Source: Dietzia sp. ANT_WB102 (GTDB lineage Bacteria; Actinomycetota; Actinomycetes; Mycobacteriales; Mycobacteriaceae). Taken from it: a DNA stretch of 64,000 nt. The notes beneath the pieces were generated by a model that worked only from the letters and a program-made list of their open reading frames with translations, ran no database searches and had not been told where the DNA came from. The translations under genes and the position numbers were made by a program. Numbering within the stretch: position 1 is the stretch's first letter; every line of letters starts with the position of its first letter. Shown here in pieces: positions 1 through 8,697 of the stretch. The stretch covers positions 682,001 through 746,000 of the forward strand of contig NZ_VOBA01000001.1 of the NCBI RefSeq assembly GCF_008369165.1, written 5' to 3'.

Positions 1-23
1 AGAACTGTGCTCATGCCCCGAGG

Positions 24-512
24 CTAGACGGGATGACCGATCGGGTCGCCGTCGAACGCGTCGAGCAGGGCGGTGAGGGCGGGCACCGCCGACGAGAGCA
101 GGTCGAGGTGCTCGGGGGACAGGTGCGACATCCGCTCGGCGAAGTCGCGGTCGCGATCGGCCAGAACCTGCTCGATGCGGGTGCGGCCCAGGTCCGTGAG
201 GCGGACACAGACCCCACGGCGGTCGGAAGGATCCGGTGCACGCTCGACATAGCCCATGGCCTCGATAACGCTCACCGAGTTGCTGGTGGTCGGCACCCGG
301 ACGTTCTCGAGGCGGGCGAGGTCAGACATCCGCAGCTGCCCGTGACAGGCCAGAGTGTGCAGGATGGAGGTCTGTGCCCTGCTCAACGCGTACTGGGTGC
401 TCTGCCGCCGGACCAGCAGGTCAAGGCGCAACAGGATGGGGCGGAACTGTTCGGCGAGCCCCAGAGCGGGCGCGCTCTCCCGTGCCACCGGATCACTCGT
501 CGTCGTCTCCAT
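24..512 (-). CDS. MarR family transcriptional regulator
   Basis: A 162-residue winged-helix repressor. The helix-turn-helix lies in the middle (about residues 45-85), followed by the wing sequence DPSDRRGVCVRLTDLGR, where the D-x-R-R block is typical of MarR proteins. I chose the ATG at 512 because it has a purine-rich upstream stretch and gives normal family length; the frame is open to 626, which would add 38 untypical residues and run over the neighbour's promoter. It is divergent from an alpha/beta hydrolase, and the 112-bp gap contains a perfect inverted repeat, so it probably represses itself and the hydrolase. The ligand is unknown. Confidence 0.88.
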   Translation of the reverse strand: METTTSDPVARESAPALGLAEQFRPILLRLDLLVRRQSTQYALSRAQTSILHTLACHGQLRMSDLARLENVRVPTTSNSVSVIEAMGYVERAPDPSDRRGVCVRLTDLGRTRIEQVLADRDRDFAERMSHLSPEHLDLLSSAVPALTALLDAFDGDPIGHPV

Positions 513-572
513 GACCCCTGCCCCCTTGACACCGGCCTCCCCCCGGAGGCCTCGCGGCACCGAATCTAGGCC

Positions 573-587
573 CAACTTCTCAAGTTG
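573..587. promoter_or_regulatory. Candidate MarR operator
   Basis: A perfect inverted repeat CAACTT-CTC-AAGTTG lies in the short divergent region between the marR-type gene and the hydrolase. Size and spacing fit a dimeric winged-helix repressor site. Binding is inferred from position and symmetry only. Confidence 0.5.
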
Positions 588-624
588 TGGGGCGTCACCT
601 CCGCCGGTGGTGGACACTTCTCGC

Positions 625-1437
625 ATGGTTTTGTATCACCAGATCACCGGGACCGGCCCCACCATCGTGCTGCTCCACGGTGTGTGCCACCGGGCGCACG
701 CCTGGGACCCGGTGGTGCCGCTGCTCTCCGACCGGTTCCGAGTGGTGGTCGTGGACCTGCCCGGACACGGGAGGTCCGCGGACCTGCCGGATACCGGCGA
801 CGTGCTCGACCACGTCGTCGCGGAATTGGTGACCCTTCTCGAGGAGGTCGTCCCGGCCGGGGAGCGCCCGCACATCGCGGGCAACTCCCTCGGCGGCTTC
901 CTCGCGCTCGAGCTGGGCGCACGTGGGTTGGCCAGTAGCGTGACCGCGCTCTCGCCCGCCGGGTTCTTCCGCTCGCAGGCCGAGTGGCGCTACACGGTCG
1001 CCGTCTTCCGGAGTCTGCGCCGGGCGGCCCGAGGACTAGGTCGGCACGTGCCCGTGCTCACCGAGCGCGCCGCCGGGCGCGCGGTGATGATGGCCGTGTT
1101 CTGCGCCCGACCATGGCGGTATCCCGCGGAGGCTGCGGCCATCGACAGTGAGGCGATCGTCTCGAACACCGTGCTCGATCGCGCCGACCGCCGCGCGTTC
1201 CTCTTCTCCGCACCCGTTGACGAGAACCTGCCGATCACGATCCGGTGGGGACGGTTCGACCTGGTTCTGCCTGTGCGGCAGGTCGCTCTCGCCACGCGCC
1301 TGTTCCCGCAGGCGAGGGTGGAGATCAGCGCCGATGGGCACGTCCCGATGTCGGACGACCCGGAAGGAGTCGCGGCCTCGATCGCCGCCTGCGCCGAGCG
1401 CGGCCTGGCGTACACGGGGGTCGGGAGTCGGGCCTGA
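625..1437 (+). CDS. Alpha/beta hydrolase
   Basis: A 270-residue alpha/beta-hydrolase fold protein. It has the LLHG oxyanion-hole motif near residue 17, the nucleophile elbow GNSLGG with Ser88, and probable Asp212 (in RWGRFDLVLP) and His239 (in ADGHVPM) completing the triad. The ATG at 625 is used because the homology begins there; the frame is open upstream to 355 but that part is antisense to the marR gene. There is no signal peptide, so it is probably cytoplasmic. The substrate (ester, lactone or haloalkane) cannot be told. It is probably controlled by the divergent MarR-type regulator. Confidence 0.88.
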   Translation: MVLYHQITGTGPTIVLLHGVCHRAHAWDPVVPLLSDRFRVVVVDLPGHGRSADLPDTGDVLDHVVAELVTLLEEVVPAGERPHIAGNSLGGFLALELGARGLASSVTALSPAGFFRSQAEWRYTVAVFRSLRRAARGLGRHVPVLTERAAGRAVMMAVFCARPWRYPAEAAAIDSEAIVSNTVLDRADRRAFLFSAPVDENLPITIRWGRFDLVLPVRQVALATRLFPQARVEISADGHVPMSDDPEGVAASIAACAERGLAYTGVGSRA

Positions 1438-1456
1438 CGACCCGGCCCCCGGGCCG

Positions 1457-3586
1457 TCAGGATCCGAACCGGCCCGTCGTCAGGGAGCCGGAGCCGAGTG
1501 ACCCCGAACCGAGGGGGCCGGTGCCCCCGGAGAAGCCGTTCCGCCACGCGACCACCGTCGACGGCCGCGGCTGCGAGGTCCCGCCGTCGGGCCAGTGCGA
1601 GGCCGGGTTCTCGATCGACGCACCGTCCTTCTCGCCGGGGTGCTGGACGTTGACGATCACCCGGTTCTCGAACACCAGCGGGCCGCACGTCTCGGCCCCG
1701 ACCGGGACGGTGAGGAAGAGCGTGGTCCTTCCGCGGTCCGGGCCCTCGGTGGCCACCGAATAGAGGCCGTCGTTGAAGCCGAGGGCGTTGCCGTCGGTGG
1801 ACACCCACAACCCGCCGGCCGGGTCGAACGCGACGTTGTCGGGGCAGGAGATCGGACTGACCTTGGACTTGTCGAACCCGCCGAAATAGGAGTCCGCCTC
1901 GGCCGGGTCGCCGCACACCAGGAGCAGGTTCCACCCGAAGGTGGTGCCGGCGTGGTCGTCGGTGATCTCCACGACCTGCCCGTGCTTGTTGTCATGCCGC
2001 GGGTTTGCCTCGTCCACGCCCGGGGCGGTGCGGCGGGTGTTGTTGGTGAGCGCCATGTAGACCTTGCCGGTGCTCGGGTTGGGTTCGACGTCCTCGGGGC
2101 GGTCCATCTTGGTGGCTCCCACCCGGTCCCCGGCCATGCGGGTGTACACGGCGACCTGCTCCGCCGTCATGCCCGGCACGTGCGAGACGGCGCTCCCGCC
2201 GGCGGCGACGGTCATGAGCGGGATCCAGGTGCCGGTGCCGTCGAACGCGCCGTCGGCGGGAAGCGCCCCTGAGCCGTCGATCTCCGCGGCGGGGGAGTTG
2301 CCGGCGAACGTTGCCACGTAGAGGGTGCCCTCGTCGAGGATCCTCATGTTCTCGGCCCGCGCGGCCGACGAGGTGCCGGGCGTGATCCGGCGGCTGGAGA
2401 CGAACTTGTAGAGGTAGTCGAAGCGCTCGTCGTCACCGGAATAGGCGACGACCGTGCCGTCACCGGTCACGTGGATGCTGGCACCCTCGTGCTTGAACCG
2501 GCCCATCGCGGAGTGCTTGACCGGGGTCGAGTCCGGATCCCAGGGATCCACCTCGACGACATAGCCGAAGCGGTTGACCTCGTTGGGCTCGGCGGCCAGG
2601 TCAAACCGGGCGTCGAAATCCTCCCACCGCCGTCCCGAGCGGGAGACGGATACGCCGTAGCGGCGCAGGGCCTCGAGGCGCCCGGGGTCGGTGACGGCCC
2701 CTGCGGTGCCGAAGTACTGGTTGAAGTTCTCCTCGCCGGACAGCACGGTGCCCCACGGGGTGTGCCCGCCGGCGCAGTTGTTCAGCGTGCCCAGGACCCG
2801 CGTGCCGGTCGGGTCCGCGGTGGTCCGGGTCAGGGCACCGACGGCCGGGCCGCGCAGCTCGAACGGGGTAGTGGCGGTGATCCGGCGGTTGTACGAGCCC
2901 ATGACGGGGTCGAGCCCGCCGTCGCCGGCGCGGCTGGCCAGCTCGACGACGGTCAATCCGTGGGCGGCCCAGGCGATCTCGACCTGCTCGCGGGTCGGCG
3001 CCGAGGGATCGTACCCGCGGAACATCGACGGCTCGGTCGTGTACTCGTGGTTGACGATGAGTAGGAAGCGCTCGTCCCGACCGTCCATCGGCAGCAGCAC
3101 GGCCAGATCGCAGTTGAAGCCGTACTGCATGGCCTGCGCCGCGGCGGTCTGGTTCTCGAAGTCGAACTCCGGCGCCCCCGGCAGCACGGGGTCGCCCCAG
3201 CGGATCACCACGTCGCTGGTGTACCCGTCCGGGACCGTGACGGCGTCGGCGGTGTTGGGTGCGACCGGGGTGAACGACGTATCGATGGTGGCCCCGCCGA
3301 TCGACCCGGTGGGGCCGAGCGGGCCGGCGGCGGACGAGCCCCGCGCCGCGGCGGTCGCGGGCAGTACCTGGCTGGCGCCCACCGCCAACGCCACGACCCC
3401 CGCGGCCTTGAGCGCCCCGCGGCGGCTGATCCGGGTGGCGATCTCGCCGAAGTAGGGGTTGGCGGTGGTGTTGGGCACCGGTGCGGCGCACTGGTCGCCG
3501 CACTTGTAGACGCAGGTCACGTGCTGGCGGTTGGAGATCCCCGGCGATGGGGTGCTGGCGATCGGGAGTAGGCGGCGGACGGACAT
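1457..3586 (-). CDS. phoX: PhoX-family alkaline phosphatase (DUF839), Tat-exported
   Basis: A 709-residue PhoX/DUF839 protein, a calcium- and iron-dependent phosphatase family releasing phosphate from organic esters outside the membrane. A twin-arginine signal (SRRGALKAAGVVALAVG) starts at about residue 54, after an N-terminal extension containing the CxxxCxxxC-like segment TCVYKCGDQC, which I recall as usual in this family. The rest carries family blocks such as NHEYTTEP, LNNCAGGHTPWGT and SGEENFN. It converges on the hydrolase gene with only 19 bp between. A GTTCACC-type direct repeat lies about 90-120 bp upstream, suggesting phosphate-starvation control. The phosphatase assignment is strong by family; the exact substrate is not known. 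Confidence 0.92.
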   Translation of the reverse strand: MSVRRLLPIASTPSPGISNRQHVTCVYKCGDQCAAPVPNTTANPYFGEIATRISRRGALKAAGVVALAVGASQVLPATAAARGSSAAGPLGPTGSIGGATIDTSFTPVAPNTADAVTVPDGYTSDVVIRWGDPVLPGAPEFDFENQTAAAQAMQYGFNCDLAVLLPMDGRDERFLLIVNHEYTTEPSMFRGYDPSAPTREQVEIAWAAHGLTVVELASRAGDGGLDPVMGSYNRRITATTPFELRGPAVGALTRTTADPTGTRVLGTLNNCAGGHTPWGTVLSGEENFNQYFGTAGAVTDPGRLEALRRYGVSVSRSGRRWEDFDARFDLAAEPNEVNRFGYVVEVDPWDPDSTPVKHSAMGRFKHEGASIHVTGDGTVVAYSGDDERFDYLYKFVSSRRITPGTSSAARAENMRILDEGTLYVATFAGNSPAAEIDGSGALPADGAFDGTGTWIPLMTVAAGGSAVSHVPGMTAEQVAVYTRMAGDRVGATKMDRPEDVEPNPSTGKVYMALTNNTRRTAPGVDEANPRHDNKHGQVVEITDDHAGTTFGWNLLLVCGDPAEADSYFGGFDKSKVSPISCPDNVAFDPAGGLWVSTDGNALGFNDGLYSVATEGPDRGRTTLFLTVPVGAETCGPLVFENRVIVNVQHPGEKDGASIENPASHWPDGGTSQPRPSTVVAWRNGFSGGTGPLGSGSLGSGSLTTGRFGS

Positions 3587-3675
3587 CGGGGTCTCCTAGA
3601 GTTGTCGACAGTCGTAGTGGATGCATGCACGCTAGGGGCGCCGGACCACCGGCCGGCCGAGTCCGGACCACTCGC

Positions 3676-3705
3676 GGATGAACTCTGGGCACAGCGACGG
3701 TGAAC
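3676..3705 (-). promoter_or_regulatory. Candidate PHO box upstream of phoX
   Basis: Read toward phoX (minus strand), GTTCACC (3705-3699) and GTTCATC (3683-3677) are 22 bp apart, which is two turns of the 11-bp period of actinobacterial PhoP/RegX3 boxes; the middle repeat is degenerate. It lies in the divergent phoX/ABC-ATPase gap. Confidence 0.4.
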
Positions 3706-3790
3706 TCCGCCCCGGCCCGCTACAGTCGTCGTGTTGCCCTCTATCTCGGATCGTCCGGCACGTTCCTGCCGGTGAAGGGAAAATCTGCTC

Positions 3791-4846
3791 ATGGCCTCGG
3801 TGACCTTCGAGAACGTGTCCATCGTCTATCCGGGGGCCGCGCGTCGCAGCGTGGACCGCCTGGACCTGGAGATCGCCGACGGGGAGTTCCTCGTTCTGGT
3901 CGGACCCTCCGGCTGCGGCAAATCCACGACCCTGCGGGCCCTCGCCGGACTGGAGGACGTGGCGGCCGGCCGGATCCTCATCGGCGACAAGGACGTCACG
4001 GGGACAGAGCCCAAGGATCGCGACATCGCGATGGTGTTCCAGAACTACGCGCTGTACCCGCACTACACGGTCCGCGACAACATGGGTTTCGCCCTGAAGC
4101 TGGCCAAGGCCTCCAAGACGGAGATCGCCGAGCGGGTCGACCGCGCGGCGGAGATGCTCGACCTGGTGCCGTACCTCGACCGCAAGCCCAAGGAGCTCTC
4201 CGGTGGCCAGCGCCAGCGCGTGGCCATGGGTCGGGCGATCGTGCGCAACCCGCAGGTTTTCCTCATGGACGAGCCACTGTCCAACCTCGACGCCAAGCTT
4301 CGCGTGGCCACCCGCGCCCAGATCGCCAAGCTGCAGCGTGACCTGCACACCACGATGATCTACGTGACGCACGACCAGGTCGAGGCCATGACCATGGGCG
4401 ACCGCGTCGCTGTCCTCAAGGACGGCATGCTCCAACAGGTCGACACCCCGCGCGAGCTGTACACCAACCCGGTCAACGCCTTCGTGGCCGGCTTCATCGG
4501 CTCGCCCTCGATGAACCTCTTCGACGCCCCAGTCGCCGACGGCACCGTGGATCTCCCGGGCTTCCGCGAGCCCGTGCCCGAGGGATCGGGGTCGAGGGTC
4601 ACCGTCGGCGTCCGGCCCGAGCACCTCCGGATGGTCTCGGACGGCCACGGGCTGAAGGTGACGGTCGATCTGGTCGAGGAGCTCGGGGCGGACAGCTACC
4701 TGCACTGTTCGACCGGTGACGGCCACCCGGTGGTGTACCGCGCGGAATCGGGCGACCACCCGCGTAAGGGCGACACCATGTATCTCGAGGCGCTCGACGG
4801 CGAGGTTCGCTTCTTCGACGTGGAGTCGGGTCTCAGACTGCGCTGA
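3791..4846 (+). CDS. Sugar ABC transporter ATP-binding protein (MsmK/UgpC/SugC type)
   Basis: A 351-residue CUT1-family ABC ATPase. Walker A GPSGCGKST is at residues 38-46, the Q-loop is in MVFQNYALYPH, the signature is LSGGQRQR and Walker B is VFLMDEP, followed by the H-loop in VTHDQ and a C-terminal OB/TOBE regulatory region. It energises import by the two permeases encoded downstream. The order ATPase-binding protein-permease-permease differs from mycobacterial lpqY-sugA-sugB-sugC. A 276-bp gap with a perfect palindrome separates it from the binding-protein gene, so the ATPase may have its own promoter and serve more than one importer. Confidence 0.93.
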   Translation: MASVTFENVSIVYPGAARRSVDRLDLEIADGEFLVLVGPSGCGKSTTLRALAGLEDVAAGRILIGDKDVTGTEPKDRDIAMVFQNYALYPHYTVRDNMGFALKLAKASKTEIAERVDRAAEMLDLVPYLDRKPKELSGGQRQRVAMGRAIVRNPQVFLMDEPLSNLDAKLRVATRAQIAKLQRDLHTTMIYVTHDQVEAMTMGDRVAVLKDGMLQQVDTPRELYTNPVNAFVAGFIGSPSMNLFDAPVADGTVDLPGFREPVPEGSGSRVTVGVRPEHLRMVSDGHGLKVTVDLVEELGADSYLHCSTGDGHPVVYRAESGDHPRKGDTMYLEALDGEVRFFDVESGLRLR

Positions 4847-4893
4847 CCTCTCACCGCGCGGGAGTTCGACGACGGTGACACACAGGGCCAGGT

Positions 4894-4910
4894 GCAACAA
4901 CCGTTGTTGC
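4894..4910. promoter_or_regulatory. 17-bp perfect palindrome, candidate operator
   Basis: GCAACAAC-C-GTTGTTGC is a perfect 8-bp inverted repeat around one base, about 210 bp upstream of the sugar-binding lipoprotein gene. Symmetry and size fit a LacI- or GntR-type sugar regulator. No such regulator gene is adjacent. Confidence 0.45.
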
Positions 4911-5122
4911 TAGAGTGTCGCCTGTGACTTCGCTTTCGTGACCATCACTTCATAATGCGGCGTCGTGTTGGCCATGTCATCGCACGTGGTCCCTCGCCAC
5001 CGCCGTCCCGTGGGTTACGCTCAGCAGGTCCTCAGTGAGATCCGCGTCACAACGGCTCGGGTTCACTGCCCGTCGGCATACGCCGAAGGGAGCCGAGACA
5101 CGACAGGTAGGAGAGAGAGCGC

Positions 5123-6391
5123 ATGGCCGTTCACGGAAGGTTCCTCAAGGTGGCGGCGACCGCCTCCATCGTCGCCCTGGTATCCGCAGCGTGTGGATCG
5201 GGTGGTGACGAGTCCAGCGACCAGGCGGATTCCGGCACCTCGGGCGTCGGCCCCATCACCTTCGCGATGGGCAGCAACGACACCGACAAGCTCCGGCCCG
5301 TCATCGAGCAGTGGAACGCGGAGAATCCCGACCAGGAGGTCACCCTCCGCGAGCTTCCCGCCGAGCAGGACGGACAGCGCGACACGCTCACGCAGTCACT
5401 CCAGACCGAGAGTGGCGAGTACGACGTGTTCGCGCTCGACGTCACCGACACGGCCTACTTCGCGGCCAACGGCTGGCTGCAGCCGATCGAAGGTGACACT
5501 GAGGTAGACACCTCCGGCCTGATCGAGGCCGCTGTCGACTCGGCGACCTACAACGGCAAGCTCTACGGCGTACCCCAGAACACCAACGCCCAGCTCCTGT
5601 ACTACCGCACGGACCTCCAGCCGGAGGCGCCCGCCAATTGGGAGGCCCTGGTCGCGTCCTGCGAGGCCGCCAAGGGTGCCGATGTCGACTGCCTGCAGAC
5701 CCAGCTCAGTCTGTACGAGGGGCTGACCGTCGCCGCCACCCAGTTCATCCACAGCTGGGGCGGGAAGGTCGTGGGAGACGACGGGCAGACGCCCGAGCTC
5801 GACACCGACCAGGCACGTGAGGGCATGACCGCCCTCGTCGACGCCTACAAGAACGGCGTCATCGCCCCGCAGTCCGATTCGTTCACCGAAGAGGAGACCG
5901 CACAGGCCTTCCTCGCCGGCGAGACGATGTACTCCTACAACTGGCCGTACATGTACGAGTCCGGACAGTCCGACCCGACCTCGCAGGTCCAGGGCAAGTT
6001 CCAGGTCGCCCCGATCGTCGGCAAGGACGGGGCCGGGCAGTCCACCCTCGGTGGCTACAACAACGCGATCAACGTGTTCTCCGAGAACAAGGAGACGGCC
6101 CGGGCATTCCTCGAGTTCGTCATCTCCGAGGACGTCCAGATGGGCTTCGCCGAGCAGTCGTTCCCGCCGGTGCTGTCCTCGATCTACGACGACGCGGCGC
6201 TTCAGCAGGAGTTCCCGTACATGCCGGCCCTGAAGGCGGCGCTCGACAACGCGCAGCCGCGCCCGGTCACGCCGTTCTACCCCTCCGTGTCCAAGGCGAT
6301 CCAGGACAACACGTTCGCCGCGCTGCGCGGGGAGAAGGACGTCGAGCAGGCTCTCACCGACATGACGGCAGCGATCAACCAGGCCAAGTGA
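5123..6391 (+). CDS. Sugar-binding lipoprotein of ABC transporter
   Basis: A 422-residue solute-binding protein of the MalE/LpqY class. The signal peptide ends in a lipobox VSAAC with the lipidated Cys24, followed by a Gly/Ser/Asp-rich linker and the two-lobe binding domain (for example the segments GVPQNTNAQLLYYRTD and LGGYNNAINVFSEN). It is anchored outside the membrane and hands sugar to the permease pair. A GGAG ribosome-binding site precedes the ATG. Likeness of the permeases to SugA/TusF suggests trehalose or another alpha-glucoside, but this is inference. A very stable hairpin follows the stop codon. Confidence 0.92.
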   Translation: MAVHGRFLKVAATASIVALVSAACGSGGDESSDQADSGTSGVGPITFAMGSNDTDKLRPVIEQWNAENPDQEVTLRELPAEQDGQRDTLTQSLQTESGEYDVFALDVTDTAYFAANGWLQPIEGDTEVDTSGLIEAAVDSATYNGKLYGVPQNTNAQLLYYRTDLQPEAPANWEALVASCEAAKGADVDCLQTQLSLYEGLTVAATQFIHSWGGKVVGDDGQTPELDTDQAREGMTALVDAYKNGVIAPQSDSFTEEETAQAFLAGETMYSYNWPYMYESGQSDPTSQVQGKFQVAPIVGKDGAGQSTLGGYNNAINVFSENKETARAFLEFVISEDVQMGFAEQSFPPVLSSIYDDAALQQEFPYMPALKAALDNAQPRPVTPFYPSVSKAIQDNTFAALRGEKDVEQALTDMTAAINQAK

Positions 6392-6429
6392 TCGACCACA
6401 TCCGGTGACCGACGGTCACCGATACATGG

Positions 6430-6466
6430 CCGGTGGGCCCCGGGTAACGTTCCCGGGGCCCACCGG
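6430..6466 (+). terminator. Strong intercistronic hairpin after sugar-binding protein gene
   Basis: A 14-bp perfect stem (CGGTGGGCCCCGGG at 6431-6444 with its complement at 6452-6465, one further C-G pair outside) closes a 7-base loop. There is no U-tract. It sits between the binding-protein and permease genes and may act as attenuator or 3' mRNA stabiliser, giving more binding protein than permease. Confidence 0.7.
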
Positions 6467-6508
6467 TCTCCGTGACGAGGGTGGGCGCGACGCCGGTGAG
6501 GAGCGACA

Positions 6509-7498
6509 ATGACGACGAGCGAGAAGCCCGCGGCGCCATTGGTCGAGAAGAAGTTCGACTGGCGACCGGTATGGATGGTGGGCCCTGCCCTGGTCATCCT
6601 CGCTGTGGTGATCGGCTACCCGGTTATCCGTGCGGTGTACCTGTCCTTCATGGCCGATCGTGGTCTCGACCCCGCCACCGGCATGTTCTCCGACGGCGGG
6701 TTTGCCGGCGTCCAGCACTACCTCTACTGGCTCACCCAGGCGTGCCCGGCGCCCGGCGGGGACGGCACGGTCACCTGCCCGCCCGGCGTCTCGGCCGTCG
6801 ACTTCTGGCCCGCCATGGGCAACACCCTTTTCTTCACCGTCACGACCGTCTCGCTCGAGACCGTGCTCGGCTTCGCCATGGCCGTGGTCATGGGCAAGAA
6901 CATCTGGGGACGCTCGCTCCTGCGCGCCGCTGTGCTCGTCCCGTGGGCGATCCCCACCGCCGTCACGGCCAAGCTGTGGGCGTTCATCTTTGCCCCCAAC
7001 GGGATCGCCAACACCATCCTGGGCACCTCCATCGCGTGGACCACCGACCCGTTCTACGCCCGCATTGCCATCATCGTGGCCGACGTGTGGAAGACCGCCC
7101 CTTTCATGGCGCTTCTCATCCTCGCCGGACTACAGATGATCCCCGGTGACGTCTACGAGGCGGCCCGCGTCGACGGGGCCTCCCGCTGGCAACAGTTCAC
7201 CAGGATCACCCTGCCACTGGTGCGTCCCGCGCTCATGGTCGCGATCCTGTTCCGCACCCTCGACGCGCTGCGCATGTACGACCTGCCCGTCATCCTGGTG
7301 TCCGCCAACTCCAACTCGCCCACCGCGACCGTGTCGATGCTGGTGGTCAACGAGATGAGGATGGGCAACTTCAACAGCGCCTCCGCCATCTCGACACTGG
7401 TGTTCCTGCTGGTCTTTGCTGTCGCGTACATCATGGTGAAATTCCTCGGCGCGAATGTCGTGGAAGATCGCACGGGCACCAAGGAGGAGATCCGGTGA
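6509..7498 (+). CDS. Sugar ABC transporter permease 1 (SugA/TusF type)
   Basis: A 329-residue CUT1 permease with six expected membrane helices, starting with ALVILAVVIGYPVIRAVYLSF. The EAA loop is EAARVDGASRWQQF near residue 215. A hydrophilic loop after helix 1 (about residues 50-100) holds two cysteines. The segment VWKTAPFMALLILAGL and the C-terminal LFRTLDALRMYD resemble mycobacterial SugA as I recall it, hence a suggested trehalose-like substrate. The stop codon overlaps the GTG start of the next permease (GTGA), so translation is coupled. Confidence 0.92.
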   Translation: MTTSEKPAAPLVEKKFDWRPVWMVGPALVILAVVIGYPVIRAVYLSFMADRGLDPATGMFSDGGFAGVQHYLYWLTQACPAPGGDGTVTCPPGVSAVDFWPAMGNTLFFTVTTVSLETVLGFAMAVVMGKNIWGRSLLRAAVLVPWAIPTAVTAKLWAFIFAPNGIANTILGTSIAWTTDPFYARIAIIVADVWKTAPFMALLILAGLQMIPGDVYEAARVDGASRWQQFTRITLPLVRPALMVAILFRTLDALRMYDLPVILVSANSNSPTATVSMLVVNEMRMGNFNSASAISTLVFLLVFAVAYIMVKFLGANVVEDRTGTKEEIR

Positions 7499-8451
7499 GC
7501 CACCGAGCGCCTGAATCGAGCACATCGCGGGGCATGCCGCCGACCTCGTCGTCGTCGATCCCCGGCCCCGCCCGCGCCGGCGCCGGCGCGCGGGACGACC
7601 AGGAGATCAGACCCCCGCGCAAGCCCCTCGGCCGTACTGTCGGCACGTATGTCGGCGCCCTGCTCATCCTCGTCTGGGGACTCGCGCCGTTCTATTGGAT
7701 GCTCGTCACGGCGTTCCGGGACAACCGGTTCATCTTCTCCGCCAGCCCCGTGCCCTCGCATCTCACCATGGACAACTTCCAGGAAGCACTCGCCACCGAC
7801 GCGGGCAACAACTTCCTCGGCGCGATCATCAACTCGGTGATCATCAGTTCGGTCACCACCGCCCTGGCGCTGACATTCGGGGTGTTCACCGCGTACGCGC
7901 TGGCCCGCGTCGACTTCCGCGGGAAGTTCTTCGTCACCGGCATCATCCTCGCCGCATCGATGTTCCCCGGCGTCGCGCTTGTCACGCCCCTGTTCCAACT
8001 GTTCACCGACATCGGCTGGATCGGCACCTACCAGGCGCTCATCATCCCCAATATCTCGTTCGCGCTGCCGCTGACCATCTACACGCTCACGTCGTTCTTC
8101 AATGACCTGCCGTGGGAGCTGGAGGAGGCCGCGCGCGTGGACGGCGCCACCCGCGGACAGGCGTTCATCAAGATCATCCTCCCGCTCGCCGCGCCAGCGC
8201 TGTTCACCACCGCGATCCTGGCCTTCATCATCACCTGGAACGAGTTCGTGCTCTCGCAGCAACTGTCGAACGGTTCGACCGAACCCGTCACGGTGGCGAT
8301 CGCCCGCTTCTCGGGCGTCAACCCGTACATCCCGCCGCACGCGGCGATCATGGCCGCCGGAGCACTCGTCACCGTGCCGCTCGTGATCATGGTGCTGATC
8401 TTCCAGCGGCGGATCATCTCCGGCCTCACCGCCGGCGGCCTGAAGAGCTGA
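7495..8451 (+). CDS. Sugar ABC transporter permease 2 (SugB type)
   Basis: A 318-residue CUT1 permease, partner of the preceding gene. The first about 45 residues are a hydrophilic Pro/Ser/Ala-rich cytoplasmic tail; six membrane helices follow, and the EAA loop is EEAARVDGATRGQAF. The GTG start at 7495 overlaps the previous stop by 4 bp, typical of translational coupling. Confidence 0.92.
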   Translation: MSHRAPESSTSRGMPPTSSSSIPGPARAGAGARDDQEIRPPRKPLGRTVGTYVGALLILVWGLAPFYWMLVTAFRDNRFIFSASPVPSHLTMDNFQEALATDAGNNFLGAIINSVIISSVTTALALTFGVFTAYALARVDFRGKFFVTGIILAASMFPGVALVTPLFQLFTDIGWIGTYQALIIPNISFALPLTIYTLTSFFNDLPWELEEAARVDGATRGQAFIKIILPLAAPALFTTAILAFIITWNEFVLSQQLSNGSTEPVTVAIARFSGVNPYIPPHAAIMAAGALVTVPLVIMVLIFQRRIISGLTAGGLKS

Positions 8452-8457
8452 CCGGCG

Positions 8458-8682
8458 GTGGCTCGACGCGGCGCCGACGCCCTGGCGTCCCGGCAGAAGC
8501 TGGAGGTGCTCGGCGGGTTCATCGGGTTCTTCACCGTGCTGGCGCTGGTCAACGCGGTGGGCCTGATCGCCACCGGGCGGCCGTCGATCTTCGCGTCGAT
8601 CGTGCTGGTGCTCATGCTGGTGGCGTCGTGGCGGACCTACCGGGCGTGGCGCCGTGTCGACCGGGCGGTCACCCTGCGCTGA
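8458..8682 (+). CDS. Small two-helix membrane protein
   Basis: A 74-residue protein starting at GTG 6 bp after the second permease. Two hydrophobic stretches (FIGFFTVLALVNAVGLIA and IFASIVLVLMLVASW) are separated by a short loop and followed by a basic tail. No family is recognised. It is transcribed with the sugar importer and could be an accessory subunit or simply a passenger. Confidence 0.6.
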   Translation: MARRGADALASRQKLEVLGGFIGFFTVLALVNAVGLIATGRPSIFASIVLVLMLVASWRTYRAWRRVDRAVTLR

Positions 8683-8697
8683 CCCGGCGAGGCGGGG

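Noticed and set aside
3632-4900. 422-codon minus-strand frame
   Set aside because: Complete antisense shadow of the ABC ATPase gene; rich in His/Val/Asp/Leu as expected from reversed GC-rich codons.
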